Source: Aphrocallistes beatrix
Lineage: Eukaryota; Porifera; Hexactinellida; Sceptrulophora; Aphrocallistidae
DNA: 64,000 nucleotides
Reading direction: 5' to 3'
Assembly (NCBI GenBank): GCA_963281255.1
Contig: OY725489.1
Span: 868,001-932,000, forward strand
Shown: positions 51,202 through 62,700 of the stretch, in pieces
Layout of the letters: the number at the start of each line of letters is the position of its first letter
Position numbering within the stretch: position 1 is the stretch's first letter
Translations under genes and position numbers: made by a program
The notes under the pieces: generated by a model
Seen by the model: only the letters and a program-made list of their open reading frames with translations
What the model was told of the DNA's origin: nothing
The model's database searches: none

Positions 51202-54200
51202 TTATTTTCGCCTCCGCTTTGCTCCAGTCTTTGTTCGTTCTGAGTCTCGGGATTTGGGGCGTTTCCGAATTTTACTTTTGTCTGAACGAGATTTAGAAGA
51301 TGGCTGTTTTTTCTGAGATTTCGAGTGCGTATGCTTTTTGTAATGACTCATGAGTTCCTTAGAAGTGACTGGAGTGAACAATGCTACGAATTCCCACAAG
51401 TTTCGCCGCATATCGTCCACGTCATCATCATGCTTGTGAACCTTGGCGTATTTGTCTATCTCGCTCCCGATTTCGAGGAGACTGGAAGTGGAGGGAACCC
51501 CCGACCTGGATTTCTTACCGGCACTCGCGTACGCACGTTCGAGTTTGTTGAGCGGTTTTTTCACCGGTTTTAAGATGCGTTTACAATCCTCGAAAGTGTC
51601 AACATCCATTTTCCCAGAAGTCTCCGATCCTGAATCTGAGTTGGATTCATCTTCATTCAGCGCAGAGACCGAGTCGGGCACATGCTCCAGCTGTTTCAGC
51701 TGGATCTTAATCTCCAGTTTCTCCTTGGTGCTCAGCGATTTTTTCTTGACACGACTCCTGCTCTTCGAGCTATTCGAGATGCTGCTTCGTTTCATGGCCT
51801 TTGCTCTGCTCAGATTCTTCAGCAGACTCTCCGCTCTCGTCTTCAAGTGGCTAGCTTGCGGTCTGGAGTTCGGATTTTTCGGAAGAATCCCGGACAATTT
51901 CAATTGCTTATCCGCCTTTAAAGCTTGCCAGTTCCCAAACCCGTGCAGACTGATTCCAACCAGCAGCATCGAATCCTCCACACTCGTCCAGCGAATGAAC
52001 CCCCAGTCCGGGGGTCTCACGAGTTTTCCCGCTCGGAAAGAGAGCGGATCTTCTTTAGGAATCGCTCCCGCTAAGTTCTCCAACTCAGCCGTGCGCTTCA
52101 TCACAGACTTAGCACTGACCAGCACGCCGCCAATTTGAAACAGTCCGTTCTTACTTCCGGTCTCCCGACAGCCCTCGCTAATCGCGTCTACAAGAAAGTT
52201 GAGCTCCACTTTAGAGCGATCCACAAGGTCAGCGTCCTGTGCGATAGCCTCGAGCCTGGACTCAGGTTTCGGGAACTTGCTGTAGCTCTTGATAAACCGG
52301 CGAATCTCACTATCTTCAAACGAATCCGCTTCCAACTCCAGCACCTCCTCATCTGAATTCACATACCCAGACTTCCTGTCCTTTCTAGACTTGGAACTGG
52401 ACTTAGCGTGCTTACTTCCGGTCTGTTTACTCTGCATGGCTGGTGGTAGCTGTGCAATCGTCTCCTTGTAGCGTACGTTCTTCCTCGCACGACGCGTCCT
52501 GTGGTCTAGAAACACGAATTGGTCCTCTTGGTTCGACTCCTCATCCGACCCATCGTCCAGGTAGTGCTTAGGGATGATCTCGTCCCAGGTTTTGAGGTTC
52601 ACCGGCGCATCGAGGGGATAGTCCGAGTAGGACTTAGTGGTGGACCTCCGTGCTGATTTCTCTGGAGACTTGTGCTCTTCATTCTCGATTCCGAGAGAAG
52701 CGAAGTTGGATATTTTGAACTGAGACAGCAGTTCCTCCGCTTTGCTGCTGTGCGTTGGTTCCATTGTAGCGGTCTCGGCTTGATTGATGATTGCGTCGAT
52801 GTCCATTTCCTGGAGACGTTTGTCTTGCTCGCCGTCCTCTCTGAAGATCTCTTCAGCTCCGAACTTCAGCAAGGCGTCCAATTCGTCCTTACTGAACGGC
52901 ACCTGTGTGTTATGCCCCCCTTCCGAGTTGGAGAGCACCCTACGGCCTGTGGTATCCATCCGCTGGATCACCAGATGGTCGAGCACCATTTTGCGCTTGG
53001 CTCGCTCGATAATATTAACTTCGATGCTGTTTTTGGTCACGAGACGGTAGATGTTGACCTGTTTCTTCTGCCCGATACGGTGCGCCCTTGCCTGTGCTTG
53101 CAGATCGTTCTGTGGGTTCCAGTCTGAATCGTAGATGACCACCGTGTCAGCTGTGGCCAGGTTGATGCCGAGTCCGCCGGCTTTCGTGCTGAGCAGGAAA
53201 CAGAAGTCAGTGGAGTTGTCGGCGTTAAAGTGGTCGAGTGCGTTCTGTCTGTCCTCCCGCTTGATGGAGCCGTCCAGGCGCTGGTGTTGCCAGTGCTTCA
53301 GCTGGAGGTAGTCAGAGATGATGTCCAGCATCCGGACCATCTGCGAGAATATCAGGACACGGTGTCCCCTCTCCTTCATCCGGGTGAGGAGCTTGTCCAA
53401 CAGAACCATCTTCCCACTGCCAGTCAGTATCTGCTGTAGCCTGGCTTCATTGCGAATTTTCTCGTCTTCTTCCACAGAGACAGTCAAGTGTGCGTGATTG
53501 CAGCACTTCTGCAGTTCCATCAGAATGTTGATGAAGCTAGAACGATGCGTCTTGACTCGAGTTGACTGAGTGAGAGCTTTAAAGTTGCGTGTCAGAATGT
53601 GTCTGTAGTACTCTCGCTGTAGAGCGGACATCTCAACGGTTAGAATTCTCTCGACTTTAGACGGCAGAGATTTCTCTACATCCTTCTTAACACGCCGTAG
53701 CAGATACGGTTGCAACTCTGCGTGCAGTTGGTTCAATCCCGACGCGTCCCCTTCGTCGTATGCGTTGTGATGCTTCTGGAACTCTTCCCACTTCGGGAAC
53801 CGTTCTGCCTGAGTGAAGTGCAGCAGGCACCAGAGTTCTCTCAGAGAGTTCTGCAGAGGAGTGCCGGTGATGCACATCCTGAAGTGAGTGCTGAACTCCA
53901 TCAGGGCCTGGTACACCATGGAGTCGTCGTTCTTAAGCCGGTGTCCCTCATCCACGGCCAACACGGCCCAATTAAGCTCCCCCAGTGCTTCCTTGTCCCG
54001 TAGCAAGATCTCATACGTCGTGACCAGCACGTTGAACTGGATCTTACCAGCTTCATTCTCCCACTCGTACTGCTTGATCATAGCACGCGAGTGGGCATCG
54101 CCGATGTACACAACGATATTCAGCTCAGAAGCCCACTGTGCGAACTCTCGCTGCCAGCCAGACAGCGTGCTGAGCCTGACAACGATGAGGAATGGGCCGT

Positions 54201-56631
54201 AGAGCATGTGCACCTTGTGGAGGTAGTAGAGGAACGCGATGGTCTGGATGGTCTTCCCGAGTCCCATCTCGTCTGCCAGGATGACAGAGTTGTGCCTGCA
54301 CCAGGAGTAGACCAACCAGTTCAGGCCTTCCAGCTGGTAGTCCCGCAGCAGGAGGGGGGCAGGGGGCGGAACGAGGGGGGTGCTGTCCCCTGTCTGGGGA
54401 TTCTGTGCGGGTGTACCCAGCCAGGACGGCTGTGAGGGGATCGGTTTAAAGGAGGGTCTATTTTTAGAAACTTTCGCGCTCCTATGTGGAACGTTTGTCA
54501 GGTTTTGGCGCTTAAAATAGTCGTCAATGGTGTGCTGGAACTTGTCAGAAATGCGCGCCTCTTCCTCCCAAGTAGAGTCCGCGTATGGCAGCCCCTCCCA
54601 CTTGCAGAGGAACTCCCGCCCCCCCGCCTCCCCAGCGGTGCTGTCCAAGCGCTTGACAGAGATGACTCGTTCCACGGACTGATAGGAGTCCAGGATCTCG
54701 TGCTGCATTTCCTGCTGCAGCTGCTGGTCTTCTAGCTCCTCAGGGGTGGCGTTACGCGCCCATTCCCGCTCCTCTACACATTTCTGATTGTACACATGGA
54801 CCTTCTTAGCCCCCTTCACCTCCCCTGTCAACAGCCACTCCTCCAGATCCCACGTGTTGTGGATATGGGACTTGTTGGCCCACTTGATGAGGTACTCCCT
54901 GCCCGTAGCTCCCTCTCTATGCTGCAGAACCTTCTCAATCGCTTCCACGTTCTCCTCCATCAGATCCATCTCCCCTTCCCCTCGCGACCCCGCGGAGTTC
55001 TCCTCCCCTAGCACGCCCCCTGTCTGAGAGTGCTCCGACTCAGACACTTCCTTATACGTCACGCCGCGAGCTGCTCGTCTGCTGCTGCGCATTGGACTCG
55101 TATCGGGTCGGATGACGTCATCGCTGCCCTCTGACAAGTCAGAAGTGTGCTTGCTGATCTCGCGCACAAACGTACGCATACGCTTGTTAGCCGCGGAGTG
55201 CCGGAACTTTTTCAGCGTCAGAGACTCGGCACTGCTGGAGTCGCTGTAGCTCATCTTCTTCCGTCGCTTGCTCACGAACACGTCAGACCCGTCCTGCCGC
55301 CCGCGGGCGCCTTTCCTCCGCTTGGGCAGGAAGCTGAGGTCGCTCTCGGTGGAGGACTCCTGCTCCGAGTAGGAGGGGCTGCTCTCAGTGGCTGTGTAGT
55401 AGGAGGAACCGCCTGAGCGGGACACCTCCCCACTGAACGCTGAAGAGTATTCGTCGTCGTCGTCTTCGTAAGAGCTGTCGCGTTTCCGGCCCACGCCCTG
55501 CCTTTGCACCGGTTTGCTCGCGCGAGCGGACCGCCGGTACTCACTTGTCACCCAGCTGGACGCCACCGGGTGTCGCTTCTTGGGCGGGAGTTGTTTCTTG
55601 AGAGGGGGCAGGTCATCGTCCGGTTCGTACTCCGATTCAGAGTTGTGAGCGGAGCGGTCAGATTTCTCCTCCAGCTCAGAGGAACTAGCTTGGAACTCGC
55701 TCTCGCTATCTTTCCGGTTCTCCGGCTGTGTGGGGGGTCTCTTCCTCCTGATGATCAGTTCTTCATCGGAATCCTCCTTGAAATCCTTCACAGGAGAAAA
55801 CGCCTTGGACAGATCTTCCTCCTCCCTCGGGCTAGTCCCCTCCATATCACCGGCTCCCTCCTGTGTTGAGTGATCAACATTTTTCTCCGGCACTTCTAGC
55901 TTCACATCAGTTGGTGGGGGAGTGTAGCTTTTATCTGTGTTCGCAGACTGTTGGGGTGGATCCAGGGTCTTTTGGGCTGTGCTTTCAAAGTCCATCTTGC
56001 CTCCTTCAAGCAGCTGATCGAGATTCCCCTCTGTGTCAATCATGATGTTACGGAAATCTTCAAAATCTGGACTCTTCTCATCGAATGTAGGAAATGAATC
56101 GGCACTTTTAGACGGCAGGAGCGAAGCGGTGCTATCTTCCGCAGTTTTGGAGTAAATACCCTGCAGCGGATTCTGAGTGCTCGGGTCCTCCCACTGGATG
56201 GGGCGAGAGGAGGGGTCTAACTGGTTCAGAGAGGGGGGAGGGAAGAAAGAATCCATCCGGGGGTGAGCGTCTGAGGAGAGAGCTTGGTCGTAGGAAGGCA
56301 GGGCGGACTTGGGCTGCTGTATGGGGGACGGGATGTGGTTGGGACTGGGTTGTAACTGCGGCTGAGGATTCGTGTTGTAGTTCGGATAGCTGGACCAGGA
56401 GTAGCCCGGGTTGACGTTCTGAGTGTGTGAGTAAGGGTAGAAGTTATTCTGCGGTGGGTTGGAGGGGTGCATCATTGGGCGTGGGGGACAGGAGTAGGGT
56501 ATTTGGGTGGGTGGATTGGTCTGGGGCGGGTAGAGAGGGTAGGACGTGCCAGTATTGTCCGGATAAAAGGGTTGGTTGGGGATAGGAAAAGGGATGTCCT
56601 TGGAATGGAAAGGATTCGGATTGTTGTTCAT
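51202..56631 (-). CDS. CHD1: CHD1 chromodomain helicase
   Basis: 1809 residues in one exon. Order: Pro/Asn/Gln-rich N-terminus; acidic/Ser-rich region (about 200-540); two chromodomains (about 555 and 645); SNF2 ATPase with LADEMGLGKT (Walker A, about 785), a DEGH box (about 894) and RAHRIGQKKQV (motif VI, about 1187); SANT/SLIDE-type DNA-binding region with FIRWTSVEDSMLLVGI (about 1550); then the CHD1 C-terminal CHCT domain (FEDCKRILKPVKKPLNKL, about 1680) and a basic tail. This order is specific to CHD1. Family knowledge: ATP-dependent nucleosome spacing in transcribed genes, with chromodomains recognising H3K4me3. Odd points: the DEAH Ala is Gly, and the usual V-P-L-S-T-L reads VRLSTL. The stop TAA lies inside an AATAAA. 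Confidence 0.95.
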   Translation of the reverse strand: MNNNPNPFHSKDIPFPIPNQPFYPDNTGTSYPLYPPQTNPPTQIPYSCPPRPMMHPSNPPQNNFYPYSHTQNVNPGYSWSSYPNYNTNPQPQLQPSPNHIPSPIQQPKSALPSYDQALSSDAHPRMDSFFPPPSLNQLDPSSRPIQWEDPSTQNPLQGIYSKTAEDSTASLLPSKSADSFPTFDEKSPDFEDFRNIMIDTEGNLDQLLEGGKMDFESTAQKTLDPPQQSANTDKSYTPPPTDVKLEVPEKNVDHSTQEGAGDMEGTSPREEEDLSKAFSPVKDFKEDSDEELIIRRKRPPTQPENRKDSESEFQASSSELEEKSDRSAHNSESEYEPDDDLPPLKKQLPPKKRHPVASSWVTSEYRRSARASKPVQRQGVGRKRDSSYEDDDDEYSSAFSGEVSRSGGSSYYTATESSPSYSEQESSTESDLSFLPKRRKGARGRQDGSDVFVSKRRKKMSYSDSSSAESLTLKKFRHSAANKRMRTFVREISKHTSDLSEGSDDVIRPDTSPMRSSRRAARGVTYKEVSESEHSQTGGVLGEENSAGSRGEGEMDLMEENVEAIEKVLQHREGATGREYLIKWANKSHIHNTWDLEEWLLTGEVKGAKKVHVYNQKCVEEREWARNATPEELEDQQLQQEMQHEILDSYQSVERVISVKRLDSTAGEAGGREFLCKWEGLPYADSTWEEEARISDKFQHTIDDYFKRQNLTNVPHRSAKVSKNRPSFKPIPSQPSWLGTPAQNPQTGDSTPLVPPPAPLLLRDYQLEGLNWLVYSWCRHNSVILADEMGLGKTIQTIAFLYYLHKVHMLYGPFLIVVRLSTLSGWQREFAQWASELNIVVYIGDAHSRAMIKQYEWENEAGKIQFNVLVTTYEILLRDKEALGELNWAVLAVDEGHRLKNDDSMVYQALMEFSTHFRMCITGTPLQNSLRELWCLLHFTQAERFPKWEEFQKHHNAYDEGDASGLNQLHAELQPYLLRRVKKDVEKSLPSKVERILTVEMSALQREYYRHILTRNFKALTQSTRVKTHRSSFINILMELQKCCNHAHLTVSVEEDEKIRNEARLQQILTGSGKMVLLDKLLTRMKERGHRVLIFSQMVRMLDIISDYLQLKHWQHQRLDGSIKREDRQNALDHFNADNSTDFCFLLSTKAGGLGINLATADTVVIYDSDWNPQNDLQAQARAHRIGQKKQVNIYRLVTKNSIEVNIIERAKRKMVLDHLVIQRMDTTGRRVLSNSEGGHNTQVPFSKDELDALLKFGAEEIFREDGEQDKRLQEMDIDAIINQAETATMEPTHSSKAEELLSQFKISNFASLGIENEEHKSPEKSARRSTTKSYSDYPLDAPVNLKTWDEIIPKHYLDDGSDEESNQEDQFVFLDHRTRRARKNVRYKETIAQLPPAMQSKQTGSKHAKSSSKSRKDRKSGYVNSDEEVLELEADSFEDSEIRRFIKSYSKFPKPESRLEAIAQDADLVDRSKVELNFLVDAISEGCRETGSKNGLFQIGGVLVSAKSVMKRTAELENLAGAIPKEDPLSFRAGKLVRPPDWGFIRWTSVEDSMLLVGISLHGFGNWQALKADKQLKLSGILPKNPNSRPQASHLKTRAESLLKNLSRAKAMKRSSISNSSKSRSRVKKKSLSTKEKLEIKIQLKQLEHVPDSVSALNEDESNSDSGSETSGKMDVDTFEDCKRILKPVKKPLNKLERAYASAGKKSRSGVPSTSSLLEIGSEIDKYAKVHKHDDDVDDMRRNLWEFVALFTPVTSKELMSHYKKHTHSKSQKKQPSSKSRSDKSKIRKRPKSRDSERTKTGAKRRRK

Positions 56632-56639
56632 TTGGCTAA

Positions 56640-57380
56640 GCTAACTAGAACTGAATATTTATCTACGGGATCTACCAATGATTAATTAGGGAATACACCA
56701 AATGTATACACTCAAGTGGCCAGCATTTGCGAAAAAAAGCAACCAAAATGTAAGAAACAGAAGAATTTTGGGGTTTATTGGTCGTCTAAAATCTAAGATA
56801 ATAGCTTAATTAGCTCGTCATAATGCTTATAGTAATTCGCAATCAAGCGTGATATGCATAAATATAAATAGTATATCTGATCTATTGACAGGTGGCTGGA
56901 ACATGATCAACATTGACACTCCATAAGTTGGGGGCTATGCAAATAAACTAATTAGCTAGTTTCAAAAAATAATATGAAGTATAATAAAATTATTCCTATT
57001 ATTTTCAGATTGTGCAAACTAGCTTATACGACCTATGAAGTGGGCTATAGTTAATAATGCGATATGTTGGGATGATACAACATTATTTTACAGTAATCAT
57101 AATCCATGTTGTAACAACAGCGCTGTCTTAAGTTTTAGGAACCGGGAGGTCCGAAGGGCTGGTCATAAAGTAGGACGCCTATGTTTACATCATATTGGTA
57201 AATCTTGTCAACTGCACATTGCTAAACCCAAAAAAACTCTAAGTAAATTTCAGTCAAATTACTATGCTAAATATGGTACAATGAGAGCTAAATTAGTTCA
57301 GTATAAACGTTGCACATTTGAAATAATGTCAAATACATATGACTCATATATTATAGTCGTGAAGGAGTATGCAATGTGTC
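56640..57380. other. Intergenic between CHD1 and the Grl-like gene
   Basis: A 124-codon plus-strand open frame (57035-57409) overlaps the TATA box of the next gene and has no recognisable content; I do not call it a gene. Nothing else supported. Confidence 0.45.
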
Positions 57381-57382
57381 CG

Positions 57383-57390
57383 TATAAATA
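57383..57390 (+). promoter_or_regulatory. TATA box of the Grl-like gene
   Basis: TATAAATA 41 bp before the ATG at 57424. Confidence 0.6.
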
Positions 57391-57423
57391 CTTGAGAGAT
57401 GATGAATAGTGAAAGGAAGAAAC

Positions 57424-58704
57424 ATGGATGAACAAATGAACCTACTTACACAAGTACGAAAAGTAGGAGTTGGAGATACTAGAATAAATGCTCGAAACGA
57501 GAAAAATAAGCTAGAGTTACTCTACAATAAGATAAGATTGCCTTGTCTGTGGATATACGCTTTTATCATTGTCTTCACTCTAACTATCTACCTCGTACTC
57601 AACATAAGCCTCTACACGCTCTATGCCAGACATTTCATTGAGAAATGCAATAATGACTTAACCGTCAATGAGAATCATAAGTGTGTGAAAAAAAATCTCG
57701 GAACCGATGAGTACTTTTTTGTATGGAACGTAATGTTTAATGTTAACTCAATCATAACGACCAGTTTCATATTCTATCTTTGCATTAAATATACCCCGAG
57801 GAGTGGTTCACTGAAAGAAAACTGCAAAACTATCATTAGAATCTTCCTACCATTTCGTGGAGTTTGTAGTGTGATAAATGGTGTGTTATTTATGGTGGGA
57901 TGGTCACTCTTAACCTATGCCAAGTTCCGTGCTCTTACAGACAAAATTCCGAATCCAATAGAAGGGTATGAGTTCATGTTCTTCCTATCCACACAGCCTT
58001 ATCTCTACCTATCGCCTATCATTGTAAGCGCAACTGTTGACGTTAAATGCATGTCTCTGATCCGATTAATTGATGAGACACTTGAGAAAACGAAGATGAA
58101 GTTAAGGGAAAAGTTGAGAGACGATAGCTATAATGGGAAAATGACATTTCTGCTTGAGGAGCATAATGAAGTTTGCGACAAAGTGAAACATGAAAGCAGG
58201 AAAATGAGCAAAGCAACCACGTCCATAGTGTTATGCATCTTATTCATAATTCCAGCACTTGTGCTCGGCAGCTTTACAGGAGGAGAGGAGTTGCTCGATC
58301 GAGTGGATGACATGGATTCTATCATGAAAGTACTCGCAATGAACATCCTCTATCTCTTGCAGCTGATCTATGCCGTGAGGATGCTCTATATAATCTCGAT
58401 CGTCAACAAGAAACTCGAAAACTATTCAGACGAAATAAGAACGAGTGACGACTTCAATAAGTTGGTGAAGAAAAATGAAGAAATACGGGAAAAGCAGGTG
58501 ATTAGAAAGGATATCTTCAATTTAGAGATGAGATTCGATCTGATGCTGATCGCGAACAGCCGTAAGAGGTACACCATATCCTGTTTCGGGGCGATGGGAC
58601 TATTCTCTATTCAGGTACTTTTCTTCATCATGATCGGTTGTGTGTCAAAGATCTTGTTAAGCACTTTTAACAACGACATTTTCTTCATTGATAATTTGTT
58701 TTAG
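57424..58704 (+). CDS. Gustatory receptor-like 7TM protein (putative)
   Basis: 426 residues, single exon, started at ATG 57424 because the frame upstream opens only on GTG and lies too close to the TATA box. Seven hydrophobic segments: about 45-70, 105-125, 140-168, 180-208, 262-285, 308-335 and 390-422. A long basic, coiled-coil-prone loop (about 210-262) separates helices 4 and 5. Basic residues fall on the N-terminus and on loops 2-3, 4-5 and 6-7, so the N-terminus is predicted inside, the inverted topology of insect gustatory/odorant and Grl proteins. The last helix follows MRFDLMLIANSRKRYTISCFGAMGLF, similar in style to the helix 7 region of that family. The family call is tentative. It is unrelated to the NPCW cluster, which has the opposite topology. 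Confidence 0.5.
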   Translation: MDEQMNLLTQVRKVGVGDTRINARNEKNKLELLYNKIRLPCLWIYAFIIVFTLTIYLVLNISLYTLYARHFIEKCNNDLTVNENHKCVKKNLGTDEYFFVWNVMFNVNSIITTSFIFYLCIKYTPRSGSLKENCKTIIRIFLPFRGVCSVINGVLFMVGWSLLTYAKFRALTDKIPNPIEGYEFMFFLSTQPYLYLSPIIVSATVDVKCMSLIRLIDETLEKTKMKLREKLRDDSYNGKMTFLLEEHNEVCDKVKHESRKMSKATTSIVLCILFIIPALVLGSFTGGEELLDRVDDMDSIMKVLAMNILYLLQLIYAVRMLYIISIVNKKLENYSDEIRTSDDFNKLVKKNEEIREKQVIRKDIFNLEMRFDLMLIANSRKRYTISCFGAMGLFSIQVLFFIMIGCVSKILLSTFNNDIFFIDNLF

Positions 58705-58709
58705 GACAT

Positions 58710-59700
58710 AACTACTTAGTAATGATGACGCGTGCATTTTGTGATGTTGCAAGCTGTTGGCTTATTATGCTAACCGCGCTCAAGCATATTCATTGTTTTC
58801 TTGATTACTTTTGTATTATTCTTTGTTGTGTTGATTGAGTAGAAACCAAAGTGTAGAATACACATTTTTATTCACTTTTATTTTTAAACTAATGCTTACA
58901 TCCTGACGATCAGTAATAAATAGGGATAAAAGCTATTTGAAAGGTCATGCACAGATATTAGTTGGAGGATATTATTTCATTTGTAGCAAATATTAGCTGT
59001 TAATATATTGATTATCGTAGTCTACCATGGTTTCTCAACCTTGACTTAATTTGACCACACTTTGGTCAATGGAAGCAGTTTATAATTTTAATTGAAAAAC
59101 TTTAAATCTAAATGTCGATATTTCAACAGCCAACTAAAATTAAAAAGTGGAAATATACCCACAATTTATAGTTCATAATCAATTATTCAAGTTGATTATT
59201 TAATTAAGGTTAAATCACGGTGTGAGGTGAAAATTGAAAAATTCACATTTGAAATTGGTGATTAGGAAAACTAAACATGTCAAAAATGAACTTTGTCAAG
59301 TACTGACAGGTACAGAAGATAAAGAAGAATATTATTTACATCGCATGACGTACAAAAGTCATTAGTGTTTGTAAACAAGGGAAATCTTTGCAATTTGTAT
59401 AAACTATTGATTCAAGTAACATTAATGACTCACAATATTTCACACTAGTAGGTCTACTCGTAGCTGAGGCCATAACACGAATGAATGAACTCTGGCTTGA
59501 ATAGTTCGCAAGAACAGCTATACCCAAGCCTTAAAAATCTTGAATAATCAAAAGCTATTCGATATATACAATCGTCAATGCGAAGATAAGGATTTTAGTA
59601 GTTGGATCAGAGAATAACTAGATCGACTACGTCGATACATTATGCATATTCTCTACTGACTGAGTCTAACTGAGTAGTTTCTAAAGTTACTGATAGTAAG
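58710..59700. other. Intergenic, no gene seen
   Basis: AT-rich; no supported feature. Confidence 0.4.
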
Positions 59701-59703
59701 AAA

Positions 59704-59711
59704 TATAAATA
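59704..59711 (+). promoter_or_regulatory. TATA box of the coiled-coil gene
   Basis: TATAAATA 52 bp upstream of the ATG at 59756. Confidence 0.5.
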
Positions 59712-59755
59712 CATGAGAATCAAGCCAAATAAGCCAATTGAGAACAAGAGCAGAA

Positions 59756-62700
59756 ATGTATCAAAGTGGACACAGAGCCTATTCACCCTCTAATGAAGTG
59801 GACAGAGACATCTACACACCAATTCTCTCACACACGAAGTCTAACTCGTCCACCAGCTCAAGATATTCTCAGTCGAGTTCAACCAGTAATCTAAGCTGTC
59901 TCTTAGACACACCTTCAAGATCTTCTAGTGCTGTGACCACTGATAGCAGTAACAGCTACAGCTCAATAGACTCGTCTGAGGCAAATATGAGGCCTTCTCT
60001 CTCAAAGATGAGGTCGAATTCAGGCCTATTAAAAGGTGAGCTTTTTTAGATATTTGAAAATTGAGACGATATTTTAGATTGTTGGAATTGATCGAGAGAA
60101 TAAATCCTGGCATTTGAGAGGAATGGAAGGAGCTATGCTGTACTAGACCAGGTCTGACCACGTGAACCAATCCTCTTATGGTGATTCTCAAACTTGTTTT
60201 CCTCCTGAACAAATCTCTCCGATCATTTTGATTGCGATCCCTCTCCCCAGCGATAAATTAGCGATCATCATTTTAAATTCTTTTATATCAATCAATGGCA
60301 TTAAAATAACATATAAAAAAATCGTTTGTCGTTTAAGATTGTTGTCACTCCCAATGATTTCTTATATATACGTATATTTTAGATGTATTACATAGTTGAA
60401 ATAGGAGAAATCAGGAAAGAGGCGTATGATTTCTAGGAATTCTAAAGGAGTAAAACAGTTTGAGAAACGCTGTTCTAAACAAACAAACAATAACTATGCG
60501 ATATCATGTTTGAGTTGGTTGGGGGTGATACTAATCTAGTGGGCGTGATCATGATAGTTATAATTGCAGATTTGCTTTCAATCACTGCTTTCAAGCACGG
60601 TTTGCTCGCACTCCTTCCAATTAAGCTATTGCAGACTATTAATTACTAGCCATAGGGTTGCACAGATATATTCTCTGTGCTGACATAAGCCAGGTAACTC
60701 TATCTCAATACAATGTCCATCTGTATTAGTGATCACATCAAATACAGTCTAATCCCACACAAAACCTCTTTGAGAGCCTTTCTCTTCCATTAAGAATCGA
60801 TTAAAATAGAATATTTTGAGCAACCTTTACTATACGGCAACAAGCACATCGTTTCAAATTACATTAACAATTCTACATCAACTGACGTTTACATATTTCA
60901 ACCTAATTTCCAAGATAATATTTTAATCTGGTTAGGATAGCGACATAATATTGACCGAGTAGTACTGTATATTGCTATGACAAGTAAAATGAGCAGAAGA
61001 AGGATATTGCATAAGAGGCAGATATACAACTATACACAGCAGTTTATGTTTCTTGTAGAGTATTCCTTTAGAAAGAATCATACAAATTTGACTATTAATT
61101 AGTAATCTGCAAATTGGTTGCTTGCTTAACCTACTAAATTATGCTGTAAATCGTGTGGTCGAAAGCTAATGATGGAAGATGTTTCAATAATGATTATAAA
61201 TAATTCTATAAAAATACATGATTTCAGTTTAAATTCATTATTGTGTTAAAATTCCTTGAATCTGAGCAAATATGTGTGTTCGGGGGATAAGCGCTAGAAT
61301 CCATTAGTTCAGCAGGCAAGATGTAGTTCAAGAATATTGCATTTGTGTAGGGAATTCTTTGATGATTGAAAGCGGGGGATATGTTGCTTATCGAACCTTT
61401 CAGATGGTTCGCGGTCAATTAGATTATTCTAACATAGTTTAAGCATTGAAGTTTTTAATAACAATTTAAATAATTGAAAATATGCTAAATGTTCAACATC
61501 TTGTCGTATTAATGTGTCATCTTGCAGATGTGGTTTGTAAAATCCATTTACGCCTTTTTGTGGGAGAAAAGTAGTTTATCTTCAATCCCAGCTGATAGAG
61601 AATATTAGCCATTCACTTGTTAATATTAGTTTTGTTAGTGTAATGTGTTAAATCATTTGAATATATTCATTAGATGGCAGCCTGGTTCACCATATTATCT
61701 ATCAGATAAGTTCTATCTTTTATTTTCTGCTTTTGTAGATTTCCAGTGTTTGAGCCCTCGCAATTCGCTAGAATGGGATAGAGAAACAGGTGCCAGTCAA
61801 TTGTACGAAATAAAAGAACGCGTCTATACGGACCAGAACACAATCATATCAAATCATAGAAAAGAGATAGCAGAGCTGAAATGTCAGTTGCAAAACAACA
61901 ATCTACAAATGCTCAAAATGTTAGACTCAGAAACGGAAATGAGTGCCAGGAGTATGACCGATCAAAACGTCGAATTAGAGAATGCAACCCTCAAGCTAAA
62001 GCTAGCAGAGATGGTGGTAATCCAAGAGCGGAATGAAGAGCTAAGGAAGTCGAACTTGGATGAAATGCAAGTGAATTACGGACAAGCCTTAGAGGCAATT
62101 GGGAAAGAAGGGGAAGCGAAGACGAGACATATTCTGATACTTGAAGACCAGGTCGCAGAGAAAGAACAAGAATTGCAGAGTAGTCAGAAAAAGTTGATGG
62201 ATAGAGACGAAGAGATTCGCGTCTTACAATCGCAAATCACGAATCTACACTCAAATATCCTCAAACAATCCCAAGTCAACTCAAGTAGTCATGCACAGAG
62301 CGAAACGAAATGGCTCCACCACATCGAGAAACAGAACACGGCCATAATGGGCTTGCAGGAGCAAGCTAAGATGGATGAGAGGAAAATAACAGGTGCTTTC
62401 ACGGAGATGAAACAATTGAAATATGACAAGAATTTTTTAAGAACAAAAATCGAAACGATCCAAACTCAGTTAACCGAAACTGAAACAGAATTAGCAGCGG
62501 CGAATACTAGAACAGAAAAAGAATTAACAGCCATGCGACAGCGACACAAGGAGAAATATGGACAGTCTCTAAGAAGCATTAATGACGAAAATATCAACCT
62601 CAAAGCTAAACTCACTGCCTATGAGAATGAACAAAAACGTCTTGAGAAGATATTGGAGGAATTGAAGATGGAACTTGAGCTAACAAAAGTTGCAAAAGCA

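Noticed and set aside
51325-56045. Many plus-strand open frames of 60-230 codons opposite CHD1
   Set aside because: Shadows of a long, relatively GC-rich coding exon; CHD1 domains are continuous on the minus strand.
57035-57409. 124-codon open frame before the Grl-like gene
   Set aside because: It overlaps the TATA box of that gene, has no recognisable content and no signal or membrane segment.
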